From: Dimorphilus gyrociliatus | Taxonomy: Eukaryota; Annelida; Polychaeta; Dinophilidae | Assembly (NCBI GenBank): GCA_904063045.1 | Contig: CAJFCJ010000010.1 | Coordinates: 930,001 to 994,000, forward strand | Direction of reading: 5' to 3' | Length of the DNA: 64,000 nt | In this document: positions 47,056 to 59,909 of the stretch, one piece after another | Numbering within the stretch: the first letter of the stretch is position 1 | Layout: each line of letters starts with the position of its first letter | Position numbers and translations under genes: made by a program | Notes under the pieces: model-generated | Told to the model about the DNA's origin: nothing | Database searches by the model: none | Seen by the model: only the letters and a program-made list of their open reading frames with translations

Positions 47056-49035
47056 ATAAAAACTAACGCTTTAAATAATCTATTTAGATGTAAAAACAAA
47101 ACGCATTTTTCATGGTAAAATAAACATTTTACGTCATAATCTATAGTTAATCCTTTAATCTATGTACTTGCTAATCTCTATATTACCTAGAACGAGTTTA
47201 AATAGTATATTCCAGATTTCTGTAATTGTCTCTTTCCTCCTCAAGTTATCAAGTAGTGTATCATCCTTAAATGAACTTTTAAATTCATTTGAATATGTAT
47301 TTTAAGCACAATTAATCAAGGTTCTAGGATAAAAATAGAACTGAATGTTTCGGATTTCACCTATGAAAATCTAAGGTTTTCTTAAATAAATATCTTTCGG
47401 AAAATGCTACTTTACAATACACGCTTTACTCTCTTTTGAAGATCTAGATAATATATAACGCTTTAGAAAGGGAGATTTTAAATAGGGTCTTGCGTTAGAT
47501 TATCCTTTGAACAAAAAATTGGGTAAAAAATATCTATCAATTTGGTTCCTTATTTCATTTAGAGCTACGAATTTCAAGGATAATTAAATTAATTTAAGCA
47601 TTTTTAGATAATTTATAGTTGAAAGGTTCGTTTGAGTTCTGGAATTTGAGATCTATTTTAGGCTTGATCAAGTTTATCTCTAAAATTTTTTCTTTTCTTA
47701 TAGATGAAGACAAAGAAGAAAACATTCTATCTCTTATTCTTTTCTTTATTCTATTTTAATATCTGTAATAACAGTATAAAAACGTATTTATAGTCCAATA
47801 TTTGTAAACACAATGCACACTACTATTAAATAAATTAGAAGCGCATTTATGTAAATATATGTATATAAAGCATATATATATACTGCAATAGCCTTAAATA
47901 ACCAAGGACAATTGATATCCGAAGGGAATATTAAAACTTTTCTCTAAATTCGTATTCTTTTTGTTATTTCTTTCTTTGGTATATCTTTCTTGTTTTAATA
48001 CATAGGTTAGTATAACCTATGATATATACTAAATATAAGCATATACATATACAGTATATATATATATATATATATATATTGTATATAACAGATATAGCTA
48101 TCGTCTAACATTACGTAATTGTGGAATATAAGAAAGATTATTGATATAGGTTACACTTTTTTATAGAGTGAAGATACTAATGACTTGTTCTCGTATATCA
48201 ATAATACTAGCTAACTAAGTATGGAGAGGAAAGCCATCAACTATATAAAATGTATACGTACAAAATTTCACTTCCTACCAATGAACTGTTAGAGTAACGT
48301 TTACTGTTGTGTAAACCTATTGAATGGAGAAAATGCAGCGGAAATATCTATACACTTATCATAAAAACTATAAATCGTATTAATAAGTCTTGTATATTAT
48401 AACTTAAGTAAACAAGAAGGAAATCAGTTGAGAAATGTTCTTTAGTTTTTATATTAAGAATCTTTCCTATAAATACTTTAATAAATACGATTAAAAAAAG
48501 AGAAGAAAAGAATGATTATCGAAATCTGTACATGATTTCACCTTTGATTATAAACACTTATTGACTTTATACATTTGTTCTTAATAAATATTTTATTAAT
48601 TTCTCTTATAATTTTTATCAATGAAAATATTCTATAACATTTAATATATCAAGCTAAAATTTTGTAATTATTAATGATTTATATTTTAAAAAAATAGGTC
48701 AAATATAAAGATCCATCTTTTATAAAAAACATAATCAGCAAGTATAATTTACATTGTATTAAATAACTGAATTTAGAACTTTTTTATCATTTAAAAAAAC
48801 ATTGATTGACTAGTTAACTTTTATTTACGTTTGTTCAATAAATTGGTGAATGAATATTTTCAAGTTGGATTTTATGGAATATTTATTCAGTTTGCTTGAA
48901 TCTGATCTATTTTATTGAATTTTATTGAAAAAAATTGCTTTGTCGCTTCAATTAATCATAAGCTATTGTCATCTTGACTCGCTATCTCCTTCTTTTGTCT
49001 TTTCTTCCTTTTCTTCCCCAAAACTTTTAATATTC
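47056..49035. other. Intergenic upstream of the discoidin/PAN array
   Basis: About 2 kb with no coding signal. A TA tract with TACAGTA lies at 48043-48080. A 9-base perfect inverted repeat (CATAGGTTA..TAACCTATG) is at 48001-48021. The promoter of array copy A should lie close to 49036. Confidence 0.5.
48043..48080. repeat. TATACAGTA(TA)n tract
   Basis: TA repeat carrying the recurrent TACAGTA motif at its left end. Confidence 0.85.
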
Positions 49036-52000
49036 ATGAAAGCATTTGTGAACATTTTATTTATATTCTCTATTAGTACACTAACACTCTGCGGTAAGCT
49101 TTTTTATAGTTGATGATACTTTTAAGGACAATTGATTGAAATATAGGTTCTACTTGTCAAAGAGATGAGGATTGCTCATACAATGGATTATGCATTGTTG
49201 GAAAGTGCAGCTGCAGCTATCCATTGAATGGAACAATTTGCAACTATGGTAATTAATAAAATAAGTATTCTATCTTATGTAATTAAGTTATTCATGGACA
49301 ACTCAAGGAACCAAGATAAAATTCTATTTTCAACAACAAAGTTATGGTTCATCAATAGGATCAGAAATTCCAGTTAAAAACACTTCGGAATGCTTTGAAA
49401 TTTGTCTCTCTATAGATATATGTGTTGGATTTTTCCTCTACTATAATAATAATATAAATCATATGAAGTGCTTTTTGAAAAGTCAAATTAACTATCCATT
49501 AACTTTTCATAGCAATGAGGATATAATTACTGTTATTTTAACTGGTAATAGAATTAACACAAAGCATTTACCTTCTTAAGCGTATACCATTTTATTTTCA
49601 TTATCTTATAATTAGATAAAAAGCTTGGAATTTGTGGTAGTGAAACAATCTATACTGAACATCATTTAGAATGTTTAGAATTTCTATGGAAAAAGCATGG
49701 ATGCTCTAATTTTGGATTAAAATTTTCTGAAAATCTACCAAAATGGATGTCTAACATGACTACAAAAGAAATTGAAGACGATATGATAAATGTTCTGTTA
49801 CCACCAACCTTTTACATAAATACAAATGTTCAACCTAATAATTCAAGATGGTATCGTTACAGCTGCTTTGGACCTGGTTCAAAGGGTCATTACAACATAG
49901 CAGCTTTTAAAGATACTATAGTATCGAATCTTATTTCTCAAGACGATTTGTATCATCATTCTCATGTCGTTGATGGAACTTCACTTAGCGATATTAATTT
50001 AGGGAGTTGTACCAGAATGCCGTCTTCTAACCCTTGGATTGCCATTGATTTAAGAGAAATATACGATATAAGAACGATTGAAATCATTCCACCGAATTGC
50101 TGCAGTAATATTATCAAATAGCTTATCAATATTTATATATATACTGTATATTAATAATTACTATTAACTCGTTCAATTTCCGTTAAAGGTCAAAATCAAA
50201 CTATTAGCGTCTACGCCTTTAGTACAGATAAATTTGTACTCAACGATACAGTATATGAAAACGAAATTTGCGATTATGATATTGATTTATTAACTGGATA
50301 TGAGAGAAGAGTTATTGAATGTTTACCAAACTTAAAAGGGGGACGTTTCGTTAAAATTCAAGAAGAATCAAACAATAGCTTAACGTTATGCGAAATTTAT
50401 ATATATACAAGTAATATAATTTAATCATATTTAATCTTTGAGAAACAGATATTCTCTCCTTTATCCATATAGGCGATCTAGCTTTAGGTCAACCTTCATA
50501 CTCTTCGAGCTCTCTCGATGAAACATCCTACCCTGGTGCAGCTGTTAGTGAATATTATAAATTGGGAGAATGCTTTGTTTCCATTGTGGAAGAAAGTCAT
50601 CAATGGTTATCTGTTTATTTAGGTGGATTCTATCTTATTAGAAGTGCCGCTCTACTAACAAAAAGTTTGCATGACTTGGAAATTTTTCTAACAAGACAAC
50701 ATCCTGGTCTATTTTGGCCTCCTTTAGAGAGAGTTCTATGCAATAAACTAAAGAATATATCTGAAACTAATTTTCCATACATGGTTATTTGTTTAGAGGA
50801 AGCGACTGGTGAATTTATAGTTGTTTATAGTTTAAAGGACTTGCATGTTTGTCAACTACAAGTTTGGGGTGAGAAGTTAACTAAATCAGGTTTAGTATGA
50901 TTTTTAATAACAGTTTAGCCTTATATTTTAGTATTTTAACGATTTTATTATAATTTTATTGATATGTCTTTTAGGAGAGAATACAAAAAATATTGCCTTG
51001 CATAGACCAGTAGCGCTATCTAGCGTACATGACCAGAAATATTCTCTGAGCTACTTTGCAACGGATGGATTATCTGATTCAAATATGGCAGCTACTGCTC
51101 AAGAAGATAATCCATGGATAAGCGTTGATCTCTTGAGGGTTTATTCCGTTAAAAATATAGGTATACTTATTAGGGCGGCAAAATCGGGTGAGGAATGGTT
51201 TTTGCATAAATCTATTACTTTATGACATTTATCATAAATCATTTGCGAAGCAGTTCTAGGAAGATATCGAAGAATAAGAGGTCACGTTGGAATTGATATA
51301 ATAAATTATGAAAACGTCTCTATTAATGGAAACTGTTTTATTGAAAATGGAACAGATAGCAAAACCATCCTAAAAGGCTCATACAAATTTTGGAACTGTT
51401 CTAATGAAGGCCAAAGGGGTAGATTCGTTACAATACAATCACTTGACCAATCAGCAATACTTCATATTAATGAACTAGAAGTGTATGGAAGTGTTGATTT
51501 AGTGTACGATTTTCAAAGAATCAAATTTATAAATTGTGAAATAGAGGCTATAGATGATTCTTCGGCAGAAGTTCCGTCAAATCAAAAGTTTCCTATCAAA
51601 ATAATTGATGATATTTTTATTCCATATAGCTTTATCAATCCAATTATTTCCTACATAATAATAAAACATTCTTACGAAAGCAGTATAATTATTTATTTCG
51701 ATGATTTATATTTAGTAAAACAAATTGGCGTTCAACCACTGTATAATCTAAGCACTGGTGAGAATAGATATAAAATTTCTCTATTGATTATTAGATTATT
51801 AAAATGTTACCGGCAGTAAGCGTATTCCTGGAATAAGTGATGAGTTAATGTTTGCAAACTGTACTAGTTTTTTATTTGTAATTATAAAAGATTCTTTATT
51901 AGGTGCGAAAATAAATTCACTTATTACCTAGGTATTAGGTATATTGCCTGGTTCTTTCATTTATTGCTATTGCTACATTTTACTTATATATTTAATGTTT

Positions 52001-52665
52001 TTAAGAAAAATTCAACAACTTTACCGTAAACGTTGAAAGAATTGGTAGAAAGCAAAGGAAATTTTGCAGTTTCTTTTATACGAATAAGACACACCTCTAT
52101 TCTTTAGAGTATTTCAATTGTCCAAACAAAACTTACGGAAATCTCCTTTCTATTTATAGAAGTGACTCGGTCAATTCATTGGTCATAAGTGAGATAATTG
52201 CATTGGGTTTAAAACATGACAATCCTATTGGTAAGCATTCTGTCGTTCTATTTACTATCTATAATATGTAATACTGTTCTACTTCTCAGTTCCCCAGGTT
52301 AACGGGTGTAAGTAGTTCTATGGAAAATTATTTTTAATATTTATGCAATCAATAAAGATTTATTTTTACTAATCCAAGCTCTCTGGATGATATATGGAAC
52401 CAGATGGAAATTACTGAGACGTCTTATTGAACATACATTTTTAAACGTTTCAACTTTAAGAGAATGTTCATCAAGATGCTTAAAAGAAAATTGCGGAAGT
52501 TATTCTTATAGTTTTCAAATTAAAGTTTGTTTATTATCTAAATATGAAATAAATGGAATTGAAGATAAGGATGCTGTTGTTGTTAAAAGTAGACTTTATG
52601 TGACATTTACATATCTAGATGACGAAATTAACAATAAATATTGTTCGTTGAACGCTGTTACTTAA
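49036..52665 (+). CDS. Secreted PAN / discoidin-repeat lectin-like protein, array copy A
   Basis: Ten exons give 908 residues: 49036-49093, 49147-49248, 49308-49544, 49616-50104, 50189-50410, 50473-50868, 50975-51187, 51260-51757, 52006-52230 and 52379-52665. All introns are phase 1. In order: a signal peptide; a Cys-rich EGF/EB-like module (CQRDEDCSYNGLCIVGKCSC); a PAN/apple module; a LGICG..ECLEFLWKKHGC block; four discoidin-like (F5/8C, fucolectin-type) units; and a C-terminal PAN module (CSSRCLKENCGSYSYS). The best discoidin signature is NIALHRPVALSS..YFATDG..NPWISVDL in exon 7. The first unit has HVVDGTS..NPWIAIDL, and units 2 and 4 are degenerate. Fucolectin-type domains bind sugars and PAN modules bind proteins or glycans, so a secreted recognition or adhesion protein is inferred. 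A possible mini-exon at 52290 is out of phase and was omitted. Confidence 0.85.
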
Positions 52666-53156
52666 TTTAAGAATACACAATTAAATGATTTTATATCTTA
52701 TCTGATTTTATTTCACTTATATTATCAGTTTAAAATCAATCAAATAACTATATTTTTGTTATTAACTATTATAATATCTTCTTTAAGAAAGACGATGGAG
52801 AGGTCTTTCAAGGTTGAACAACATTTTATTTTGAGATGCATAATATATACATAAATTTATACATTTACATAAATCATGAATATTCACCTTGAACTACTTT
52901 CTACAAAGGAAAAGAAATAATAAAGAATAAATCATAAAGTAGCTATTTTTAAAGACACGTGTAAGGATTTATTGGCATAAGCGTATTTTCTTTTTATCTT
53001 AGGGGCGTTTCTCCTTCTTTGATTGTATATATAAGTTTAGTATAAATTGTATTTGTTATTGGTACACTTTTGAAAAAATCACAAGTATTTCATCAATTTA
53101 ATTGGATTATCAAGAAAAGACGGAAAAGAAATAAATAACAAATAACTCGAGCAATT
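52666..53156. other. Intergenic between array copy A and the SLC15 gene
   Basis: About 0.5 kb, AT-rich, with no coding signal. It must contain the copy A terminator region and the transporter promoter. Confidence 0.5.
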
Positions 53157-55251
53157 ATGGATTCAGATATTGCTCCTCTTATTGATGAGGAACATAATAG
53201 AAATATGTCTAATCCAGGCACTGATTCTAACAACCGGCTGTCTGTTAGGAGAAAATTGAACGCCCTCGGGATATTAGTAACGGAAATGTGCGAGCGAATG
53301 ACGTTTTACAGGTTATTAACCTCTAACGTAGCTTGCTCTCTTAAACAATAGTGTATAAGGTTAAAACTTCTATTTTAGTATATCGGGAAATATTGTAATA
53401 TTTTGTCAAAATATGCTGAAATTTTCATCAGCAACTGCTGCAACCATAAATGGGGCATTCATAGGTTAAGAAAAATCATATATTTTATCATTTTCTCTAG
53501 TAGTTTAATAGCTATATATTTACAATTAGGAACATGTTATTTTAGCCCAATTCTGGGAGGAGCCATCGCAGATTCGTACGCTGGTAAATTCAATACTATA
53601 CTTGGGGCGAGTTTTATATATTTCATCGGTAGGATGATCTTAATTATTCAAGTATTCTTTTAAGACGTTTAAACTTGATTTGAAGGTACATTAATTCTAC
53701 CGTTAATTTCTTTGGATTATCAACATTTTAATTCGTCTTATTTTTTATCTCTGGTATGTTAAATCTTCTATTTTAAATGCCTAGTTTTCTATTAATTAAT
53801 AAGAATTTTCCAACAGACTTTTCGAAGGGTACTTTTCTTTTTTTCAATAGTGTTCGTAGCAATAGGTACAGGAGGTATTAAGGCAAACGTTGGACCTTTT
53901 GGCGCCGACCAAGTTAAAGAGGGAGGTTCAAAAGCAGTTGAAGTATTCTTCTTCTGGTTTTATTGGTTCATCAACTGCGGAACAATATTTTCTTTTACTG
54001 TGGTAGTTTATTTACAACAAAACGTTAGTTTTGCAATTGGATACGCAGTACCTTCAGCAGGAATGTTGATTGCAATCAAAATATTTTTAGCTAAACGAAA
54101 CCACTACGAACATCCAAAAATTCAAGGTTTTCACAAAAATTAAGAAACAAAAAAACTTAAATCAGCTTTTCACATTATAACTGAAACAATAACCTTCGTT
54201 TAGGGAGTGTACTGAAAAAAATGTTTGGTGTAGGCTTTTATCTTCTACGAAATTGTAGGAAAAGAGGAATAAATGATGCTAAAACATGCTTTGATAAGGC
54301 AAAAATAAATTTCGGAGGACCATATTCTAATGAAGATGTTACTAATTTTAAATTACTTTTAAAAGTTATTCCAATATTCTTATTTACAATTATTTATTGG
54401 ACTTTAAATACACAGGTACTCTTCTTGTATTCTAATTTATTTTTCATACTTTACATTGTGCTTTATATATCTAGTCGGGATCATATTTTGTTATTCAAGG
54501 AGAGCGTTTGAGAGTTAAGGTTAACTCTTTTACTATACCAGTTGCTTCGTTGAATATCTTCAATTCTGTTTGTATTATGCTTTTTATTCCCTTGATGGAT
54601 AGGGTAATTTATCCTTTAATGGATAAATTTGGTAAAAAGCCCACACAACTACAGAGATTAGGATTTGGAATGATTGTAATAACAACAAGCTTTCTTATAA
54701 GTGGAGGTTTAGAGATTGTTAGAAAGAAAGATATAGAGAAGAATGGTGTCATTCAACAAGTTATCGGTGATAAAACTTACAATGCATCACACGTTACCAT
54801 TCTCGGGCAAATACCTCAATTTGCTCTAACTGGAGCTAGTGAAGTGTTCACAAGTATTACCAGTTTGGAATTTGCATATTCTCAAGCACCAAAATCGCTG
54901 AAAAGTGTAATAATGGGAATAAACTTGATGATGACTGGTTTAGGTAGTTATTTGGGATCTCTTCTTATAAATGTAATAAAAAAAGCAACGGCAAATGGTA
55001 AATATTGATTTTTTTCTAGAAATTATTACATATAGTAAACTATTAAACTATTAATTACCTAATTAGATCCATGGTTACCGGATGATATTAATAAGGGAAA
55101 ACTGGAATATTTTTTCTTTTTGTTAGCTGGCTTAATGGCCTTAAATTTCCTAATATTCATACCAGTTTCAAAATCGTATCAATACGTGACAAAAGAGACA
55201 GATGAACTAGGAGAAGACAATGCAGAGGAGGAACATAAAAATGAGAATTAG
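53157..55251 (+). CDS. Proton-coupled peptide/histidine transporter, SLC15 (POT) family
   Basis: Eight exons (53157-53311, 53379-53464, 53530-53628, 53686-53753, 53817-54126, 54204-54415, 54475-54997, 55067-55251) encode 545 residues, near the usual POT length. TM1 contains the proton-coupling ExxER motif (EMCERMTFY). Other landmarks are PILGGAIADSYAG, then GTGGIKANVGPFGADQ, then FFWFYWFINCG in the first half, and QIPQFALTGASEVF with SLEFAYSQAPKSLKS in the second. The N-terminus has an acidic dileucine signal (DIAPLI), as in lysosomal SLC15A4-like proteins, so endolysosomal export of histidine and small peptides is the likely job. Exon 5 must begin at ACTTTTCG (53817), because only that acceptor keeps phase and completes a helix. 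The gene sits between copies A and B of the lectin array on the same strand, with no evident functional link. Confidence 0.9.
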
Positions 55252-56148
55252 TTAATCTATTTATATAAAACTATATTTAAATCAAAAACTACAAACGTTT
55301 CATTATAATGAAAATGTTAAAAAATTGATTTATGATTAATATACAACATATTTTATTTATATATATATATAAATATTTTCAATGCGATGTATATAAACAT
55401 TGAACTTGTTAAAAGAGACTAGTGATCTTGCTTATGAATGAGTTATTTCCACGAAGAAAGTAATTGATTGACAAAATCTATATTGATTGTAAATCAATAT
55501 TAAATCAATTATCGATTGCAAAGAGTATTTATGCTTATTGAACAAAATTTTCCTGTATTGAACACCATATTCATTCAATATAGCGATTTCTTACAAAACA
55601 TCCGACAATTTCTTTTATTAATTAATTCAAAAAATATTTTAAAATGTCAATGAATAATTTAATTATTCAACAATTCAAATGATTTAACAGACATCAAACG
55701 TCTCCGATTAAAGAAAATAAATTAAAGATTGAATATTTATGACGTACTTATTTTGAAGAACGATTTGCTGTAGTATATTAGAATATTCTGTTTGTAAATG
55801 GAAAAAGGTTTATAGCAATAGTCTTCTAGGTCAGGAATACATTAAGAAGTAGTGTTCTGTTTTTTAATTCATCGAACTATATTTTCATTGGCTGCTATTA
55901 TTTTAAACATGTAGCGCCCTCAGCTACCTTTCAAAATGTAGTTGCACATTAATACACTTATTCACATGATTAGATGAATTTGGAATTTATTTATTGGTAC
56001 TATTCTACTACTGTTCAGCATCTGCATTTGAATATTAAACCTTCAAGGTATATACTGCACTGGCCTAAATCATTTGAAGATATATTGCATTAAACTATTT
56101 ATAAATAAGTTCTTCATTGGATTCAAAGCTGCAAACATTAAAGAAATT
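55252..56148. other. Intergenic between the SLC15 gene and array copy B
   Basis: About 0.9 kb with no coding signal. A weak CTCF-like match (GTAGCGCCCTCA) lies at 55911. Confidence 0.5.
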
Positions 56149-59100
56149 ATGAAAATATCTAAAATTACTTTGTGGTTGCTTTTTAAAATTTCTTTATATA
56201 TTGAAAGTATTATTAACAATTTTTTATTTGTATTGTAATGTTCTATCATTTATGTCTATTTCTCTAGATGAAGCAGGAAATTGTGATCATATTTGTAGTC
56301 TGTTTTCGAGTTGTCAAGTTATACCTGGACTTTGCATGTGTAATGACAAATATGAAGAATTTTTTTGCAGCCATAGTAAGTATATTATAATAGTTGAAAA
56401 AAGAAAGCATTCCCAAGTATATCTTTCTTTTATAGGTAGATTTGCTAAAATTCTATTTCGACACGATAGTTCAGGAAATGATCTTGGTAGTTTCGAACAG
56501 GTTAATACCTTAGAAGAAGGTTTTGATTTGTGCAGAAATGAGCCTTCGTGTGTAGGATACTCAATTAGAAGAGAGCTTTTTGGCAGTTATAAAATCTGGT
56601 TGAAATATAAAATTATTTATCCTGTTCTTGGATCAACCGACGACATGGCGTCAGTTGCCATGTTAGGTGTTTATATACTTTTTTCATAGAACATAGCACA
56701 TAATTAGAAGGTGAAATAATTATTTTTAGATAAAAAACTGGGAATATGCGGAGACCCTTTTGCAACCGTACAACATGAACCAGAATGTATAGATTTATTA
56801 TGGAAAAATGTCGGTTGTAAAATCGGAACGGAAGCTTACTTGAACAATATAAATGATTGGAAAGGTGTTAAAAGAAGTTATGATATAGAGAATGAGATGC
56901 AAGTATTTAGTGAAAATTCAACACATTATTCATTACCATCATCTTGGGATTCAAGAAAAAGCGTCAGAGAAATGTGTTTTGGTGAACTATCACCTTCTAC
57001 GAAAAATATTGCAATTTATAAAATTGTTACATCTTCGCCTGTTTCTGAAAATGAACTCTTCCATCCCAATCATATTGTTGACGGTGTTGAAATGCAAGAT
57101 CCACTTTTGGGTGGATGCGCCCTACTTGAAGGAAAGCAGCCGTGGATATATATAGATTTATTGATACCTCATAAAATAAGACAAGTAACTCTTATCCCGC
57201 CGTCTTGCTGCTGTATGTAGATACATAATAAAAGTAGAGTTTTAATAAAATTTTGAATAAACATAGGTGATGATCAAATGGTGGATTTAAATTTAAAGCT
57301 TAAGCCACCGTCCGTCATTAATTCGGTATTTTATTATGAAATTTGTGAGCAGAATGTCTCTTTAACGACTGGAGAAAAGCTTAAAACAATTTTATGCAAA
57401 CCTCATATCAATCCTGGACAATATTTTAGTGTTTATTCAAATATTAACAAACACTTGGCAATTTGTGAAATTAAATTATTTACAGGTAAAAAATTTATAA
57501 CTGTAAAATATGAATACTTAATTAATCATTTTCAAAATAAAGATGACCTACTATTAAATAAAGAAGCGTTCTCCTCAAGCTATCATACGCCCAGTAGTAT
57601 GGCTTTCAATGCTGTAAGCGAATTTCTTACAGATTTCTACTTTCAGTCTGTTCCCTCACAGCATCAATGGTTCGGAGTTGATATGGAAAATGTTTATTAC
57701 GTTTACGGGGTAGATTTAAGTAAAAAAAACGCTCCGAATGCAAAATTTAACAATCTAAATATCTATTTAACAATTCAACATCCAAGTACTAATTGGACAA
57801 GTATTACTAAAAAATTATGTAATACTTTTATTACATCTGATTTTACAAAGAATTGGTATACTGTTTTATGTGAAAATAAAGAAACTTTCGGCAGATTTTT
57901 AGTTCTCGAAAAGAGAGATAGTGAATCGCTACAACTATATAAAATATCTGCATGGGGAATTCTTAAAAGTAGAATTACTGAAGATGATTACAGTATTAAT
58001 AAATTGAATTTTCAAAATCAACAGTTAATAGAGTATATCTTTATTATATTTTAGCCTTCAAAAATATTGCTTATAACAAACCGGTAAAAGCGTCCAGCAT
58101 GCTTGAAGATAACCTTGAAGGCTATGTTCCCTATGCGTATGCAGCTACTGATGGGATATTAAATTTTTTTATGTGTCACACAAATAATATTAAAGGTTGG
58201 GTTCAAATAGATCTACTTGGTGAATACAAAGTAAATTACATAGGAATGCTAACAAGAAGATACTGTAAGTTTAAAAAATTACTATTTTTATCAATTGTGC
58301 TTTTAATTAATTATCTAACTATAGATGCATATGTATATGCTAATATTAGGGGCTATTTGACAAATGTAAGCTTAACAACCGATCAAGCTATACCATTTAT
58401 CATACCCAATTGCTTTGATAATTCGGATGGAACTCACATCAGTGTTATTGCCGGAGAAATGAAATTCTGGAAATGTAAAGTTCCCGAACCTTTTGCTAGG
58501 TACACTGTATTATATAATTTAGGAACACAACCAGTAAAAGCACACGAAATTCAAGTTTTCGGTTATCCACTCAATCATTCAAGTATTTTCAAAAGATTGG
58601 AATTTATGTCAGCAAATTCAAATCATATGGGTAGTGCAAAAAAATATAAGACTATTTCAAATATTTTACCTGTAAAGGCTATTGATAAAAAGTTGCCACC
58701 AGCTTTTCAAAAATTCATGGCTAGTTGTACATCTGCAAGGGAAACTGGAATGCCTTCAAGAATAACTGTATTTTTGAACGCTACTCATATCATAGATGAA
58801 ATCATAGTACTTCCTTGTTTTGACTTACATGACGGTAATAGAAATTTATTGGATATAAATTAATAACAAATCACTATTTATAATAGAAATTTTAGAAAAT
58901 ATTGAATCATATGTTGAATATAGCAGGAACTTTAAATATCAAAAATGTGATATAATAGTTGGTGACAATAGTACATTACTTATTCCAACATATTTTCAAT
59001 GCCCACCGAAAACGGAAGGCGACCGAATATCAGTGTACAGAAATGATTCAAAAAGCTTAAGTATATCTGAGATTATAGCTTTTGGTGTTCCATCAGCTAA

Positions 59101-59546
59101 GAATTTAGGTTGGTTTTAATTGCTTTTGTTATTTAATAAGAATATTTGTATTATTCTACAACAGAAGCGGCTAATGAACAAGGTGAATAGATATGAAAAA
59201 ATAAAGATTTATAAGTCTATTATCTAAAATATATTAGTTGATCTATTTTTCATTTATTATAATAGAGAGTTGGAGATTTCTGAAGGAAGGATATAAGCTA
59301 CAATCAACGATTACTTATAGAACAATACAGGAATCTCTATCGATTTTAGATTGTTGGAAAGAGTGTAATAAAGAAAATTGTAAAGCCTTTTCCTATTCAA
59401 AACTGTTGAGTGAATGTATTGTTTCTAAGGAAAAATTGATGAAAGGCTTTACAATGGGTAAAATTGAACCGAGCAATCAAGAATTCGCAACATTTATCTT
59501 AACAGGATGTACGATTAACTGCGGACAAGACATCAACTGTTTTTAA
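56149..59546 (+). CDS. Secreted PAN / discoidin-repeat lectin-like protein, array copy B
   Basis: Eleven exons give 921 residues: 56149-56206, 56268-56375, 56436-56666, 56730-57212, 57267-57485, 57543-57968, 58055-58264, 58325-58834, 58887-59108, 59165-59182 and 59266-59546. The domain order and phase-1 introns match copy A, with exon 4 of 483 bases against 489. The first PAN-like module keeps CRNEPSC but has Trp where copies A and C have Cys (GSYKIWLKYK), so one disulphide appears lost. Discoidin landmarks are HIVDGVE..PWIYIDL in unit 1 and NIAYNKPVKASS..AATDG in unit 3. The C-terminal PAN reads CWKECNKENCKAFSYS. The 18-base exon 10 (EAANEQ) is in frame. Introns 2, 5 and 7 are 60, 57 and 60 bases and stop-free in frame, so retained forms would still be translatable. 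The start at 56149 is chosen because its exon ends in phase 1. Confidence 0.83.
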
Positions 59547-59909
59547 TTATTTTGCTATGGTATTATTAAGTGAAAAACTCTTCTTTTACTTCAAAAGCAG
59601 ATTTATATATTTATTATAGTAAATAAACAATCAAATTGAAAATGTACCTGTTTTTTCATTTATCAATAGAAATATTCTATGAGTTAGTCATAATGGTTTA
59701 GAAATTGGTAACGAACCTAAATATTTACATTGATTTTAGCTTTTCCAAGTCTTATCTTTTTCAAATTCAAATGAAAAGTTGATTTATCGATTCTCTTCTC
59801 AAAGTATAGCCATTAGTGTAGAGGTCTCTTCATTCTTGAAATTAGTAACCTCCTGATCAAATATAATTTTAGAATCAGGATTTTCTAAAAGACAAGAAAG
59901 AATTGAAAA
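59547..59909. other. Short intergenic spacer between array copies B and C
   Basis: About 360 bases with no coding signal. Must contain the copy C promoter. Confidence 0.5.

Noticed and set aside
48001-48021. Nine-base perfect inverted repeat with a 3-base spacer
   Set aside because: Short palindromes are expected in TA-rich DNA, and nothing around it suggests a terminator or element end.
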